Shown: positions 33,829-48,020, numbered from the stretch's first letter. The stretch: 64,000 bases of DNA from Amyelois transitella (GCF_032362555.1 NC_083518.1:6088501-6152500), one strand, 5' to 3'. Notes: a model not told the origin generated them from the sequence alone. Made by a program: numbers and translations.

Positions 33829-36800
33829 ATGGATGAAAGCGCTAAGAACTCCCCTTGTAAGGTAAAATTTATCAACATAAATATTCTTAATCTTAACTAG
33901 TCATCTGTATTAGAAGTAATGTAATGCTTTATTAGAAATTACCATTCTTATATAATATCTATGGACTCTTATAACAGTGCCTTTAGATCAGGCAGTCATT
34001 GTCAGGTACTTATTATTATCCATTCTATAAAGCTATTTATTCAGTTTATTTGTTTTGAAGGGGAAGTAACAGTTCAAAAATAATAATTTTTCCTATTTAT
34101 TGTAATTTAAATAAGTAACATATATCTTCTTTAACTGCACTCTGCTTTTCTTTTATAATTTGCTAACATTTTAGTAAATAGTTGTTTAACTTGTGCAGTA
34201 TATAATAATTCATGAACATAAAGTGTTTTTTTTATTACCTGAGTATGTAAGTAATAATTTGATTTTTAAACAAATTAGGTTTGTGTCTTATTTAGTTATG
34301 CATTGTTTGTGTGTTTATTCTAAGGTTCCTATGTAGAAAATGGCCTAAGCATTAATGGGTCAAAAAGAGTTTCGAAAAATAAGTGTTTTGACATTGATTT
34401 GACACAGAAGCTGGCAAAAGTATTGATTTTTACTATAAGTACCTACCTTGTGATTATTTTTGTTTTGGTACACAAAACAAAGATTTATTGATTTACAATA
34501 GCGAAATATGAAAAATCAATAAAGCCATCTGAAATATGATAGGTATTTGAATGAACATGTTAGAATTTAAATAAAAGGAATAGGTATCTCTTATTTTATG
34601 GATTTTTTAAGGATAATATAATTAGTAGGAAACATTATGTTACATATCAGTGTACAGCTTTTACTCCATTAATGTTTTATATTTGATGGCCTCTGTTGCG
34701 AAGGCAGTAGTGCGCTTGCCTGCGAAACTGGAGGTCCTGTGTTCAAATCCTGGCCAGAGCATGATGAGAAACGAACATTTATCTATTTTAGTATTTATTT
34801 AGAAATATAGTTGAGTTAGTATCTTGCAACACAACTTACCTACTTACTTCAAGGCTTACTTAATCTGTGTAGTTTGTCCTTCTTATATATACTAGTGACC
34901 CAACCCGGGTTCGCACGGGTGCAAAATTATAAATGTTATTACACATAAAAACCTTCCTCTTGAATCACTCTACCTGTTACAAAAAACCGCATCAAAATCC
35001 GTTGTGTCATTTTAAAGATTTAAGCATACAGACAAACAGACTAAAATAGCGACTTTGTTTTATACAATGTAGTGATTCTTCTTATCAATGTAAATTTCAA
35101 AATTCTGATGAAAATTTGTTGAGTCTCTTTAATTATTTAGAAAAAATTTCAAACATTTCTAAATATTCAATATATTTCTGGCATCCACTGTACACAAGAT
35201 AAGTTTACATAATCATAACCACAGGCTTGTTAGTTTTCTTTTGGTCTTGCACATGTAGGTATGCAATGATGGTGCGGACGAGGCGCAGTTGCGGGCTGAA
35301 GTGGAGCACCTTCGCCAGCACCTTGCTGAGAGAGATGCACACATTCTAGCCCTAGAGGGTGAATTCATCAAGAGTACAACCAAAGCGAATAACTTTGAGG
35401 AACAGCTTAATACCTGGCGGGAAAAATACGAAAGGTAATTTAATATCTTACTATGTACTTTTGCATACATGCATTTATGATGTCTTTATCCCTTATTGGT
35501 TAAAGAGAACAACCCACAGTCTGGATTGAAAGACTACATTTAGCTGAGTTAAGTACTTATTCCCTTTTCGTATTTCAGTTTGCGAAATATTGTATGTAAG
35601 TGACACATAATATGATTATAAAAACCTGTTACTTTGTACTATTTGAAATCCGTTTGTAGAAGAATATGCCTTACATATATAGTCTATCATGGAATCAGAA
35701 CATATGTACTAAATTATTTTAAAAAATTCACTGGATTAGCCATGTCAAGATAATAGACATGTTACCATTACCTTTACCATTTATAAAATTTGTGTTGATT
35801 ATTTTAGTATTAAGTACAAGGATTGTTTTATGCTAAAGGAATAAAGATTTGATATTATGCAATATAATTAAGTGTATTATATAACTGTTTTTAAAAATTC
35901 CAGATTGTATGATTCACACAAGAGGGTGCAGAAATTAAACCAAGTTCTGGAAGAGAAGTTGTTGCAAATGGTTGACAAGATGAAAGGAGAGAAGAGCCAG
36001 TTGACCAAAGATATTGCCACACTCTCTGTAAGGCTAGCCGAGTCCAAACACAATTACAGCATGCTGCAGAAGGAAAATGTATGAATTAATTTATTTGTTT
36101 TGCCTATTAGGACATAATTTTAAGACTTTATATATATATTTCTTTTCATGAACCCAAGTTACCAGTTATGCACAAATATTTTGTTTGCAGGAAAGATACA
36201 AGAATGATATGAATCTAGCAATCCAGCTCCTTCAATGCAAACCAGATAATTTTGTATCCCAGAAACTTGATAACGTAAGTTAAACATGTTGATTCAAATG
36301 CAGATAGTTCTTAGCTTAGATGCTGAGATTGTTGATCAATTTGTTTTCTTTACAGCTCTCAGTCGACACGCAGGCGAGGGTCTCGCAATACGTCATGTCA
36401 AAAACTTCAAAGCCATCAAGTTCATCTCAATCTAAAAATGGCAACGAAAATGACACTTTCGATGCGAGTGAGTATGAATTCAATATTTCAGCTTCTCTTA
36501 TGTCTAAAATTCTCGAGGACAGCATTCAAGACACGGTGACTAAGCATTGTGATACGTGTACTTGTTCTAAATCACAGAATAAGCCCTTCTGCTATAATGA
36601 AAGTTATTATTCTGTAGCAACACAAACATTCCTCAGTGGAGAAATGAAAAATTCCCTATGTTTAAGTTGCAATGGAGAGATTAAATCAATGAACTCCAAC
36701 TTGAGCATTAGAAGTGGCTCTCCCCATGGAATTAAACTTCTGAATGAAAAGACGCCTTTTGGCTTGACTGGGCCTTTGTATATAGTACCACAGCATGTTC

Positions 36801-38689
36801 CTGAAATTCAAAAAGATAACCACGATAGCGTGAGTTTGAAAAGCATTTCTGATAAAATAAAACCTAATCATGTGATTCACAATCACAACATCGTTGAAAA
36901 TATAACAATGGAGTCAAAATTGCCACTGGAAACGGTCTCATCTAACATAGAGGAAGCAAAACAAATGAATAAGAATACAAGCGTTAATATGGAACCAGCT
37001 GTACACCATAAACTTTGTGATCGCACCAAATCATTGTCTAGTAAGAAAAGTAGCATTCATAGTGTAGGAAATGAAGATTTTCTAGTTAAGGATACATTAA
37101 CTTCTAAAGAACATAATATTAAAAATGATAATCAGATTATGGATAACAGAAGCGGAAGAAAAAATTCTCAGAGTTCAATGGGTGCTATAAGTAGAACATC
37201 ATCCTTAGCAAAGTCTACAGTAAGTACTCACAAATCTAACACACAAATTGGGCCTGGCCCAAGGTTTTGTCATTTACGTATGCAAGCAGGTTCTAAAAAT
37301 ATTCTTCTTGATAACGCCGAGCCGGATTTGCCTCCAGTTTTATACAGACGTCAAAGCAAATGTAATGAAAACTCTATTTTCAAAGATCTTGCAGACGATT
37401 TAGATCATTTTATTGACAATGACAAAAATGAAGAAGATATGAAAATAAATAATAACGTAGTTATAGAGAGTACTCTTATCGACGTCCATGTTGATAGTAA
37501 TAATAAAGATACACAGTTGACAGACCAAAAGACAGGCATCAATCCAGTGCTATTGAATGTTTCCTCGTCGCCACTCCAGCCACTTAAAACGCATACTTTT
37601 TCAAATAGTTCGGAACACAATAACAATAATTCCCGAAGTATTGGAAGTCAGCAAAATAATGTAGAGGTTGACAATTTATTAAACGATTTTACTCCTGAGG
37701 TCACTAACGTTCAGAATAACAACACCCAATCGGTATCGGTCGATTGCCATGTCAAACATGAAGCTGTAACACCCGTAGAAAACAATGGCGTCAAAATATT
37801 TAATTTCGATCGGTATGAACAAAACAAAATAGGAAGTCAATTTAATAGACCCTTGAGAAAAATTGATATGTCACAGTTGCACTCTATCGAAAACACCAAA
37901 ATATCTAAAGATAGACCTCCTCAGACCGATGGATCAAAACTTGAGAAAAAGGTTATTCCATCTCTCAAAGCGGCACTTCCAGCAGTTGTAAATGTTTATC
38001 CTAATTTGACACAAACCCACCTCAAAGTAAATGAGCACAAAAAGGTATTCACGAATGAGCAAAGTACTAGTTCACTTTCGAGTGATGACAGCGCAGCTAT
38101 GCTGCAAAAACAACAGTTGCTAAGAGTGGCAGAGTGGGTCGAAAAGAATCTTGAGCAGCAAAATAGTTACAGCGATCCTTTAGAAGATGAGGTGAGCTTC
38201 AATAACAGATCAGTACGAAGGGATAGCAAAGTATGTAGACTGACAGAAACGCTTAACGAATTGGCTTTGAATATGCCGCATCCAGTCAGTAAATATTCTA
38301 AATCTTACTCCAGAGAGGGGCGTACATGGCCCCATGTAAACAACAAAACCAGCGCACAAACTGAAGAAAAACCTAAGAAGCATGTGCCGAATACAATTAT
38401 AACTAGTAATGTAGTTAAGGAGACTATATTTCCCGTTGAGAGCGGCGAAGCGACGGTTACTGAGAATAAACCAAATATGAACAAAGTCAATAATATTGAG
38501 GAGTTTGACGTTGGTAAGGAGTTGAGAGAAGCGCTGAAGTCTACCGGGGACAAAGAGATAACTGCGGAAGATTTAGCGCGGATGGAGTATAATGTTAAGA
38601 AGTTCTTGTTGAGTGGGCCGCACTGGGCGAACCCGGGCTCGGTGGGCAGGAGTCGGCGCACCAGCAGCAAAACTGAGACTGATGTTTAA
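33829..38689 (+). CDS. TJAP1: TJAP1/Pilt-like scaffold protein, five exons, complete
   Basis: Coding exons: 33829-33861, 35259-35434, 35904-36078, 36191-36274, 36356-38689, with GT/AG borders and consistent frame, giving 933 residues. Residues about 12-160 are coiled coil and include LYDSHKRVQKLNQVLEEKL, then ERYKNDMNLAIQLLQCKPDNF (129-149) and DTQARVSQYV. These match the conserved region of vertebrate tight-junction-associated protein 1 (ERYRLDCNLAVQLLKC...); BEGAIN has a related region, so either vertebrate name could apply. The remainder, encoded by one 2.3-kb exon, is low-complexity and rich in Ser, Asn, Lys and Asp, as in a disordered scaffold, with a Cys cluster (KHCDTCTCSK) early on. 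The last residues are SKTETDV, ending T-D-V, a class I PDZ-binding motif. The vertebrate proteins act at Golgi, cell junctions or synapses; the role here is inferred only from the family. Confidence 0.88.
34688..34890 (+). mobile_element. tRNA-derived SINE, second copy
   Basis: Head ggcctctgttgcgaaggcag, A-box-like region decayed, B-box-like gtgttcaaatcc, then gagcatgatgagaaacgaac, cttcaaggcttacttaatct, ctgtgtagtttgtcc. Same family as 31297-31565. Transcription by pol III looks unlikely because both boxes carry changes. Confidence 0.78.
34893..35077 (+). repeat. Dispersed repeat starting actagtgacccaacccgggt
   Basis: Holds the block cccgggttcgcacgggtgc, then ccgcatcaaaatccgttgtg and cagacaaacagactaaaata, ending tacaatgtagtgat. 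This is a common lepidopteran/arthropod non-LTR remnant. It abuts the end of the SINE at 34688-34890, so one inserted next to the other. Confidence 0.7.
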
Positions 38690-40929
38690 TTCCATTTTAG
38701 GTAGAAGCTACATTCCATGTTTTTCAAATATTGTGTTCTAATTTTGTAGACATACCCGAGCTTTTTGCTAAATTACCTAGCTTTTATATTTATAGTCTAA
38801 AATGTTATTGTCTGTAAATGATATTAATTTCGGGTTTATATATGTGTGCAACTTGGTTATTATTTTCTGCTCAATTATAGTTGGTACGCTATACAAAATT
38901 AATATCAATTTACATTTTGTATTTTCAGCAGAAAATGTACTTTGTCTATTAAAGACAATCCTTGTTTTTACGAATTAAACAAATGCTAGTCTTATATGCA
39001 ACTAATCTATGTTATCCTTAATGTGGTAAATATCAATATGTAATTAATAATATTTGATGTGATCGTGTTACTTAGATAAAGGAACCCAAATATGGCTACT
39101 ATTTTTGGGAATTTTAATAATTGAGAAGCACATACAGTATTGTCCTAGAATTACACACCATTTCATAGTAGCGCGATAAATATTTTATGAAGAATATCAC
39201 TTGTTTACTTTCCTACTATGAAATGGGTAGGAGCTACAAAGATGTCTGTTTCCAGTAGATCAGTGTTAGCTATGTGTTTAAGGTACGGATATTTGTCAAA
39301 ATCAAGGCTGCCCTTAGCTAGTATGTCGTAGATTAGATTCAAGTCTATGTGAATGTTGCAGCTAATTGGTTTAATCAGCTGATTCTTTAAAAATAACATT
39401 CAATTTATTACGAAATCGATTTGATAAAAGTGCTATATCCGGCACCATCGTCATTATTGCATTAATTGGCTGATTTGATCAGTTAACTTTAATATAGATA
39501 CAGACAAATAATTCTTACGACATGTTCGTGATTTTGAGCACAGAATATAGTCGAGGATACTGTAATGATTTTGTAAAATTCATTTTCAAAACAAAATTTG
39601 CATCGTTTCCTGCAAAAAAAATATTTGTTTGTTGATAACTCTCGAGTTGAAAAATTATTTTACCAGTTGTATGTTTTATAACATTCCTGATTTTTTAAAT
39701 TCGTATGAATTATTTGACTGAAAGGCATTTAACGTATTTTAAGTATTTAGAATGCTTTTGAATTGTGATAACGCAGACTATGGGATGTTATAATAAATAT
39801 CATGTTTATAGCGCAGATTTGTGAGTTTTCGCAACTATACGAATATTCTGTAGGGTTACTGGATAAAGTCTGATAGGATAGTATTATTATTTTTTCTAAT
39901 TCTCTCGTTATCCGAGTTTCTTTTAATTTGTGATATTGCAATTAAATAGTGTGTGGTATGAGAATCAAGTAAAATAAGGAAATAGCGTTTTATTCATACA
40001 TATTTTAAAATTACAATCTTCGTGAATAGTTTAATTATTTTCCTCGGGGGCTTTAATTTGAATGAATCATAACTAGATTAATGTCTTGTCGAAATATTTA
40101 ATTAACCGTTTATTTATTTACGGCAGACAATTTTCTTATAGCTCAGTTAAAACTTTCTGGATTACATTAGTAAACACAAAGTACCTAATGCGTTTTATTT
40201 TGGTAATTCACCGAATAGAAAAGACAACGAAAATAACTAAATACATACGACACATGCTTATACCAGTAATCCTACGGTATATAATTATAATGATAATCAT
40301 TGTAAACTGATAAATTCATAGTCCAAATGTATGCCGTCGATCTAAATGTTATTAATAGAGACTTAAAAATACAATATATCTATATATTTCACTTCACAAC
40401 GCCTCCGCTTCCACTTGTACAACTATTTATACAAAATATATCTAATATTGAAGTGTGTCTTTTGTGCATATTTTCAGATATATGTAATTGGATGAATGGG
40501 ATATATTTTTGAAAGATTCGCTACGATTGGCGTATACTGTAGCTAGGGTAAATTAAATATTTGTAGCCTCCGTGCCGGCCAGTACGTGTGACGGTGTAAA
40601 TAGCCGTATTGAATTATGCGCGGTTTATTTTTTAAAAGTATTATTGTACCGTGAATCTGGAACAACGGATTTGGACCTGACCTGAACCCCGAACTGGAGT
40701 ACTTTTCCAGGATTGCGAATTGGAACTATTTGAAAGTCGTGGGATTTTGCAGCTTCTGGGTGATTTGTATTGTCTCATTTCTCCGATGTTATAGGGTTTC
40801 TACCATAGATTCCGAGAAAAAATAAAACAAGACCAAATTGGTATATTTTGGTGAATATTATATCGCAATATATAGTTTTTATTATAATGTGACATTTCTG
40901 TTGTCAATATTATTACGATTTCTATGGTT

Positions 40930-41022
40930 ACATACATAAATATATATAATCACGTCTTTATCCCTTGCGGGGTAGACGAAGCCAATAGTCTTGAAAAGAC
41001 TGATATGCCACGCTCAGCTGAG
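40930..41022 (-). mobile_element. Truncated SINE with 10-bp duplications
   Basis: Tail acatacataaatatatataa, then cccttgcggggtagacgaagcc and cttgaaaagactgatatgcc, cgctcagctg. Exact ttctatggtt duplications at 40920-40929 and 41023-41032 mark it as an insertion that was 5'-truncated on arrival. Confidence 0.83.
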
Positions 41023-43905
41023 TTCTATGGTTTCTATTCATTTTTCTACAAAAATATTCTGTTTTCAGGTTATGGGTATAAAGTTGGTGGGTTTTACACA
41101 AGTTACAATTTTACATTGTTTAGTTTAGCTCATAAGATTCAGTATCGATCCTATTATCCCAAAATTTTCATTGTTCCGGGTTCACAAAAACTGTGTTCTG
41201 TAATACCGTTACATGTAAATAGTATTGGCTGGTCGGTGAAATAGCGTATTGTATTGAGCACAATTTTAGCGTCGTTTTGATGTTAGTTATCATCAGACTA
41301 AGAAATGCAAAACAATGAATCAATAAGCAAGCATTCCATACTATTGTTTCAGAGAATCACGTAGTTTGACCACGGAAAATGATTTAAAGGTTTTAATTTT
41401 TAATGGTTGTTTCTTTTTTTGCGTAAGATTAGAAAATGAATTATCCATTGTTTTATTTTAATCCAATTTTCCATTAAATTACAAAAAAAAATGCAATTCA
41501 AGGTTTCATTTATTCATTGCAAAAATAGCTATACATTATAGTTATTATTTTCTAATTATGTTGACGATTTTATAAGTTGTTTTTCAACATTAAGTATAAC
41601 TTATTTCTCCAAATCCTAAGATTTATGTTATTGTTGTTTATGTTGTTATATTTTTGTTTTTATTTTTTTGTTAACTACCTACTGTAATTTCGTTTGAACT
41701 ATCGCCAATGATATTATTATATTAATCGAACACAATTTATCTTAAAAATGTTTGAATTAGTTAGAGCAATTACTTTGGTTAAAAATCATGACGATTTTGA
41801 TTAAATATTTTTCCAAAATGAATAAGTTCATAATTTAGAAAACACATTATGGTCATTCTTAGTCGCTATGGCTGATCTCACAGAGAAATAGCTTCCGCAT
41901 AAGATGTAATAATTTGTCATTTATTATTATTAAAAGTATGATGAATCACTCCAGTGTTTATTTGAAATCCCTTTTAAATTACATCGATATCATTATTATT
42001 GTATATAATACCTATATCATAGAAATATTAATAATACTTATATCTCATAATTCCGATTTCTGTATAAACGAATTTTTTCTTGACAAGTAATGAAAACGTT
42101 AACTACATAGGTCAGTAAGGTTCGTAGTTCAGGCACATACATAGCATTCATAGAAATGGAAAAATGTGCAATTTAAATCAGCAAATTGGCAGCCTTCTGG
42201 AGTTTGTCCCGACACGGCTCGCCCGGAATGGATAGAATCTCAGGGTCCGCCTGTGACCGAGGTCAAGTAGTTTGCAAGATTGACGCGTCGTGGGCGTCAC
42301 GTGCAAACAAACTGAATGAAAGCACAATGAAATAATGACCTTATTATTACATTAAACATTAAATCCAAAGACAAAATGTCTCCTCTTATCTCGCTCATAA
42401 AGCGGGTTCAGTTTGCAGGTTCAAATGGCGCACTTTGATAGGTTCAAATATGTTTCGCGCTATACAAAAATAGACTGCGCAGATAATTACATTGATGTAA
42501 CTTATAAAAGTAGTTACTGTACATCGCTGTTTTAAAAAACTGTAATATAATCACATTTAATTCAGCAGCTAGGTTCGGGTCGTACTCATTAAGTCCGCCT
42601 ATTGTACTTTACAAATTGTAATTGTTACAATAAAGAATAAATAAATACTCGTATATGAAATACTTACACTACTATTAGTAGGTACTGGAGATATATTATC
42701 CAATCTGTTTCATTGAAAAACAATTTGTGTAGGTACTTCGAGCAGTTGGAGGTAGCAAGCGCGACGATGCGTGTAATAGCTTATCTCACTAACAAGGGGA
42801 AGGGCTTATCGCCCATCGAAATGACAGTGATGTCCTTCGCATTTCCAAAATCGCACTTCTATTGTTATGCGACCTTGTACCTCGCCCATTGTTACGTCCA
42901 AATTACGTCGACTCCTCAGCTTAATTTCACCTTGGATGACTTACAATTAACACGTTATCGTGTACCGACCTAAATATCACATATAGGTAACATTGTATGG
43001 CATCGTTGTTTGTTCCCAATTTTCGTAACAGGTATTACACATTTAGCTGATTTAATTCAACGACCCTACGCTACGCTCATCTTCGTTATTTCGTAAAACT
43101 TATGTTACATCTTGTTTTGGTTGAGTTAGCGTGATGTCAAACAGTTAAGGATTAGACTGTTATTGTTTTTAATGTAGAATTCGTTCACGTTTATGATGCC
43201 GTTACGCGTAGGTGAATAACTGCTCTGGACTTACCATGAGCTTTCCTTTCTGTATTTTTAATAGCAATTTGCTTCTAACAACAGGTTGACCTTTAAAATC
43301 TCGCACTGCTAAGTTTATAAAGTAATCTACTTCAATTCTTTGCAGTCAGGAAACGTCCGCTTAGGACGGGTTCCCTGAAATTCCCACAAAAGCGCAGCTC
43401 CGCGCAACTGCTAGACGTTCAATGATGCGTGTAATAAAATAGTGCTACAATCCTTACATTCCTCGTGGCTCGCTCGAGTATTGGATGTGTTAGCAATGTT
43501 CCACGGTGTTGCTCGTAATGCCATGACAGCGGTAATGTTCGAGTGAACGACCGATTCGCGCCACGACAGGTGGTCACTGTGGTCTGCCCTCCTCCTTTAT
43601 ACTGTGATATCCCTCAAGCTATTGATTTTGGAAGTTCATTATTGTTATTTGATGGAATTTTCCACCTGTATAATGATTCGGTAAAGAGCAAGGAAAAAAT
43701 GCGCTGGATGGCGTTACATGCTCTGTGAATTCGGCACATCATCGCGTTATTGATTTGGGTACTATCGTACTTGAGAGCCTGAGAACTTGAGAGCTCCCTT
43801 CAAACTGGTGAAGATGTTGAACAACTAGCTACATAAAAGTAACGTACTTATGTAATTAAAGAGGAACCCAATTACTATACCTATATAATAATACATCGAG
43901 TACTA

Positions 43906-44130
43906 GCTCTCCCGGCAAACGTTGTTTTGCCATATAAAATTTTTTTAAGTAATTTCTACTTAAAAAAATGTTAAGGGTGGACAACCCTTATCATTAAGGG
44001 GTATTAAAAATAGATGTTGGCCGATTCTCAGACCTACTCAATATGCTTCAGAATTTCATGAGAATCGGTCAAGCCGTTTCGGAGGAGTATGGGAACGAAT
44101 ATTGTGACACGAGAGTTTTATATATAAGAC
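43906..44130 (+). repeat. Dispersed repeat of the ctagctctcccggcaaacgttg type
   Basis: Starts tactagctctcccggcaaac, holds agaatcggtcaagccgtttc and ends gacacgagagttttatatat. This is the layout of a non-LTR 3' remnant; the same end block (gagttttatatatat) closes the element at 62226-63955. Confidence 0.65.
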
Positions 44131-46108
44131 GAAATAAGTAGTATCTCCTCCGTTTTCTTTCAAAAAGCAGCCGGCTGTGACGTCGCTTCCATCGCCATAT
44201 CCCACGGTTGCATCTGTCAAATGTGCAAATACCTAGTTGCAAAAATGCCCGGACAATTTCGCACCGATTTGTGGTCTACCAGGCCTGGCCGCATCCGTCA
44301 CGTTGAAATGGAAATGTGCCATAGAAAGTGTCGTCCTAAACCGATTAAAGGTTTTGTTGGTTGTGGCTTTAATCGAAAATAAATATTCTATTGTGTAATG
44401 TACGTAGTGTGTAGTGGTAGTGGCAGTGTACCACGTTGTTGTGGAAAAAGTTTAAATTTTTTGTGGAATAATTTTGTCGTCGTCGTTATTTACAATTCAA
44501 GTCAACTCAAATAAAAAATACCTATATAGAATATAAGTTATTTAAATTTCCTTCGAAAGAACGCGATGAAAATTCTTCTTGCATAGATAATTTAAAAGCC
44601 TTGAACGAACACCTAGTTTCGGTAAGTATGGCAAAAGGTGAGGCAAATTTCTTCTAATAAAATGAAGCCACAAAAATGCTTTGCATTACCATTCTCAGCA
44701 TGGAGCCTTCCATCACTAATTCCTCGATCAGCCGGGTGATGCTCATGCTCCGACTGACCTTAAAAGCAAACATTTTATTAACTGCTGCAAAGTCACGCAC
44801 GAAATTCCTTTCTTCAGGTAAACTGGTATTAATGACATGAAGATATGAAGGTCACGACGCCGGAATACAGTAAATTAATTTCGTTGAGAAGTCAATAGTC
44901 TCTGAAATTGAATGCCCTTTGACAATCCTTTGGAACTAATGGCTGAGGCACCGCGTAATTCTCGTCTTTATCGGGAACAACGAAGCGTATACGGTAGACT
45001 GTTGCTGTTTCGCAATATTCGGACAGGAATTTCACGGAATGGTAATGGGCACAGTTTAACCACTGTTATTACAACTAAGTACTGATTTTATTATAGTGCT
45101 AAATTGTTCTATCTACTAAATGCTGTTAAACGTTATTTACGTACGTAGGTATTTGATAGTTTTTTTGACATTTTCTGTTTAACAAACTAAATCAATATGT
45201 TCATCGAATTCAAAATATTATAACCAATAACGCCCGTAGTTTATGTGACCTTTACCAGGTTCTTACCCACGAGTTCTTATCCAACGAGCAGCTATAAGTA
45301 CGAAATCCTTAAATTGCAGTGAGTTGCAGTCGATGATTCAAACTTAAAAGTTGTTACATCACGTTTCGCGAACTCAGTTACACATATTAAACGTGCGTGT
45401 TTTTTACGTAAAGTTAAGATAATGCAAGGTACGGTGGTCGACCTTCTCACGGGCGCGACAATGAGCGAAATTGTATAGAATCGTACGGTACCGCTACAGC
45501 GGTAACTTTTAATGTGGAAATTAGAATTTTTTGAGTTCGCTCAAGTAAACTGCCAAAATAATAACTTGGACAATCCACAGAAAGGTGACAATTCATACCC
45601 ATCATTGAAGAGAACAGTACACTTTTTCATCAGATCAGTTTTGACAATATCTAGAAGATTTACAGAAGGACGTAGAAATCTACCATTAGGTGAAAATCTA
45701 AATAAAATAACAAATTTACGTACTTAGTAAGATTAGTTTGAAACAAATGCAATCAAACTTTCTATTTCCATAAGAATAGTAGCCGTGTGGTTTCTCGTAC
45801 AGTATAATAGAATCACTCCATAGACTTAAAATACCTTTTCGAATATTCGCGGATGTCATTTAAGGCTACTTTAAGTTTATCTACATCAATATTACTATCC
45901 ATCTTAGGCTACCAAACGCTAGATCGGTACCAACAAGTCTCAGCCAGGGAGCCAGCGAAGACGATTTGCTCTGTGCAAAATCTAGTAGCATCCTCAATCT
46001 CCTACGTTAGGTAGTGGCCTCTCTGAAGTACCACTGCTGTGGATGTAACCATGTATGTTTGTTTGTTAGTGGTGTGTGTAAGTGACCGCTGGTGTAATAT
46101 TTTTCAGT

Positions 46109-46189
46109 TTGCCTAAAGGCAAATCACAAAAAGATGTCCATCAACGCGCTCCGCGAGCTGCGACGTTATCAGTTCCTGCAAAAAATTGC
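46109..46189 (+). other. Probable 5' exon of the two-membrane-segment gene, carrying an upstream ORF
   Basis: Acceptor atatttttcag|tttgcc and donor attgc|gtaaga bound an 81-base exon. An ATG at 46134 opens MSINALRELRRYQFLQKI, in GC-rich codons unlike the AT-rich flanks. Spliced to the acceptor at 47975 the frame runs on 13 residues (VKSKSPRHIRQPK) to TAA at 48015-48017, one codon before the main ATG at 48021. Either a 32-residue upstream ORF or the true N-terminus broken by one stop. Confidence 0.45.
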
Positions 46190-48020
46190 GTAAGAATTTA
46201 GGTGAGATTATCTCAAAATTCCACCATAATACAACAGTATCTAATGATGCAATCGTATATTGTAAGTTTGTCCGTTTTAGAACGGTTCGTCCTACCTACT
46301 TCCACTTTAAGTTATGGTTATGGCTTTGTTTAATATACACCCCGTTTGAAGGAAAGCAGTTAGGTACTGCTTCTAATGTGTTTTATCCAAATTCCAAGAT
46401 ATGATCAGCCCATTTTGTAATTTAAAAAGTCGTCTTTTTTGGAATCCAGTTAGTCATCACTGTTATGATCTAAAAGTGTAATAACCAAACTATTTCATAT
46501 GCCTATACTCACTTATAGAAAATATAAATAGCCACTAAATACAAATAAATACTTTTCACATGACTTATTGTCCGCAGTGTTTATAGACTGTTGGTAATCG
46601 CATTTTAAGTGCAGTAACGGTTCACATTGGCACTTAAAAACTTTAGGTATGGGTCTTGCCGAAATATGCAACATAGCTTTAGAATAGGTAACGTTACTTT
46701 GGGAAAAAAATAGGCGGTAAATTTCGGTGTTAATGCCTTTGACTGATGTGTTAACCAAAAATATTGTTCATTTCACAACAACGTATTCTTGTTCTTTAGA
46801 TAATAATTCATGGAAGTATTAAGCACAAAGTACCTATGAAAACTAATATTTTCGTTATTCAAATACAAGTAATGAAATGTTTAAATATGAATGAGGCACC
46901 TAATTAAGCTTGTTTATCCTTAAAGTGCAAATGCTCAAACGCATATAAAGAAGAAAATAAATGCAATCGTTTTTTGAAATTGTGGTGTGCGTGTTTTTTA
47001 CATCAATGGGGAATTTCGAGAAAATAATTTATAAATGAAGCAAAATAATATGATTATGAATAATTTGTTATGAATGATGATTTTATCATGTGTAGTTAGT
47101 ATTCTACCCGCACCAGTCTTGACAGATAATCAGGCGAGAGGTTTCGCACGGCACAGAGTTCCTACGTGCTTATAGCGCCGCGGTCATTGGGTCGAAATAT
47201 ATCATGTTTCAGTTAAGTACTTACCTAACCAGAGGTTTTTACCAGCTACTATATCATATAGGATTTAGGCTGGTCCTTGGAAAAGGATGACTCCTTTTAG
47301 GGTCTTTTAGAAAGAAGGTGCTCGCGTTTCTCTTTTTATAACTAGTAAGATGGGTTAAGCTATTTGTTTAGTTACCTATTATCATGTTCTACTTACTTTT
47401 TTGAAGTAAAATAAAATGCAAGTAATTTCGTGTAATCTAAAAATATATTTATTAAATTTATGGTTCATCACTTTGAAATATAATTGTTTTGACATTTTGT
47501 TATTCAAAATCTATGAAGCCTACAAAAAACATCATGTCATAGCTTTAAAAAATCGGTTAGCATCGTTTGTCAATTTGTTTACTAATTTTGTTATAATGTT
47601 TATTTTTGTAGATAAAATTTCAAATCTATAGTATTATGTAAGTTTTCTTTATAATATTTTGAATTTAAAGTCAAGTATAGCCACATTTTAAAAGTTCAGC
47701 ATACTACACCTACTTACATACTTGTTTGACAAGTTCAGGAGGTAAGATATTGTACCTTACATACCTGCATAAAACCATGGCTATATCCCGGAATAATCCC
47801 GGAATCAATACTCACAATTTCTGGTTTTGGTTTTATTTCGGATCTATTATAAGTAACTAGGGATTTGCAGCACAAATAATTTTCTATGCAAAATTTATTT
47901 ACATCCATAACCCTCCAGGGATGGTCCCGTACCTGTAGTTCAGGTTACGACTAACCCACTCCCCGTGATTTCAGTGTCAAATCAAAATCGCCCCGCCACA
48001 TACGTCAACCTAAGTAATAT

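Larger units (their letters stand above)
33862..35258. other. Intron 1 of the TJAP1-like gene
   Basis: A 1.4-kb intron, donor aag|gtaaaa, acceptor tgtag|gtatgc. It contains a tRNA-derived SINE at 34688-34890 directly followed by a decayed repeat at 34893-35077. Confidence 0.75.
38690..46108. other. Intergenic region after the TJAP1-like gene
   Basis: The first few hundred bases are the 3' UTR (ATTAAA candidate near 38949). The rest is AT-rich with a SINE copy at 40930-41022, a decayed repeat at 43906-44130, and GC-richer islands at about 42180-42330, 42750-42970, 43490-43610 and 44160-44350. The island at 44160-44383 keeps an open frame of about 80 codons without a good start or splice sites. 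I cannot assign a gene. Confidence 0.6.

Noticed and set aside
39205..39399. 64-codon minus-strand ORF after the TJAP1-like gene
   Set aside because: Lies in the presumed 3' flank, no recognised homology and no splice sites; chance ORF or transposon scrap.
40924..41244. 106-codon ORF beginning MVTYINIYNHVFIPCGVDEANS
   Set aside because: Its first third is the SINE copy read in the antisense direction; the rest is AT-rich non-coding.
42713..42973. 86-codon plus-strand ORF in a GC-richer island
   Set aside because: No domain recognised, no splice context; start of the ORF is AT-rich non-coding. Kept only as a GC-rich island.
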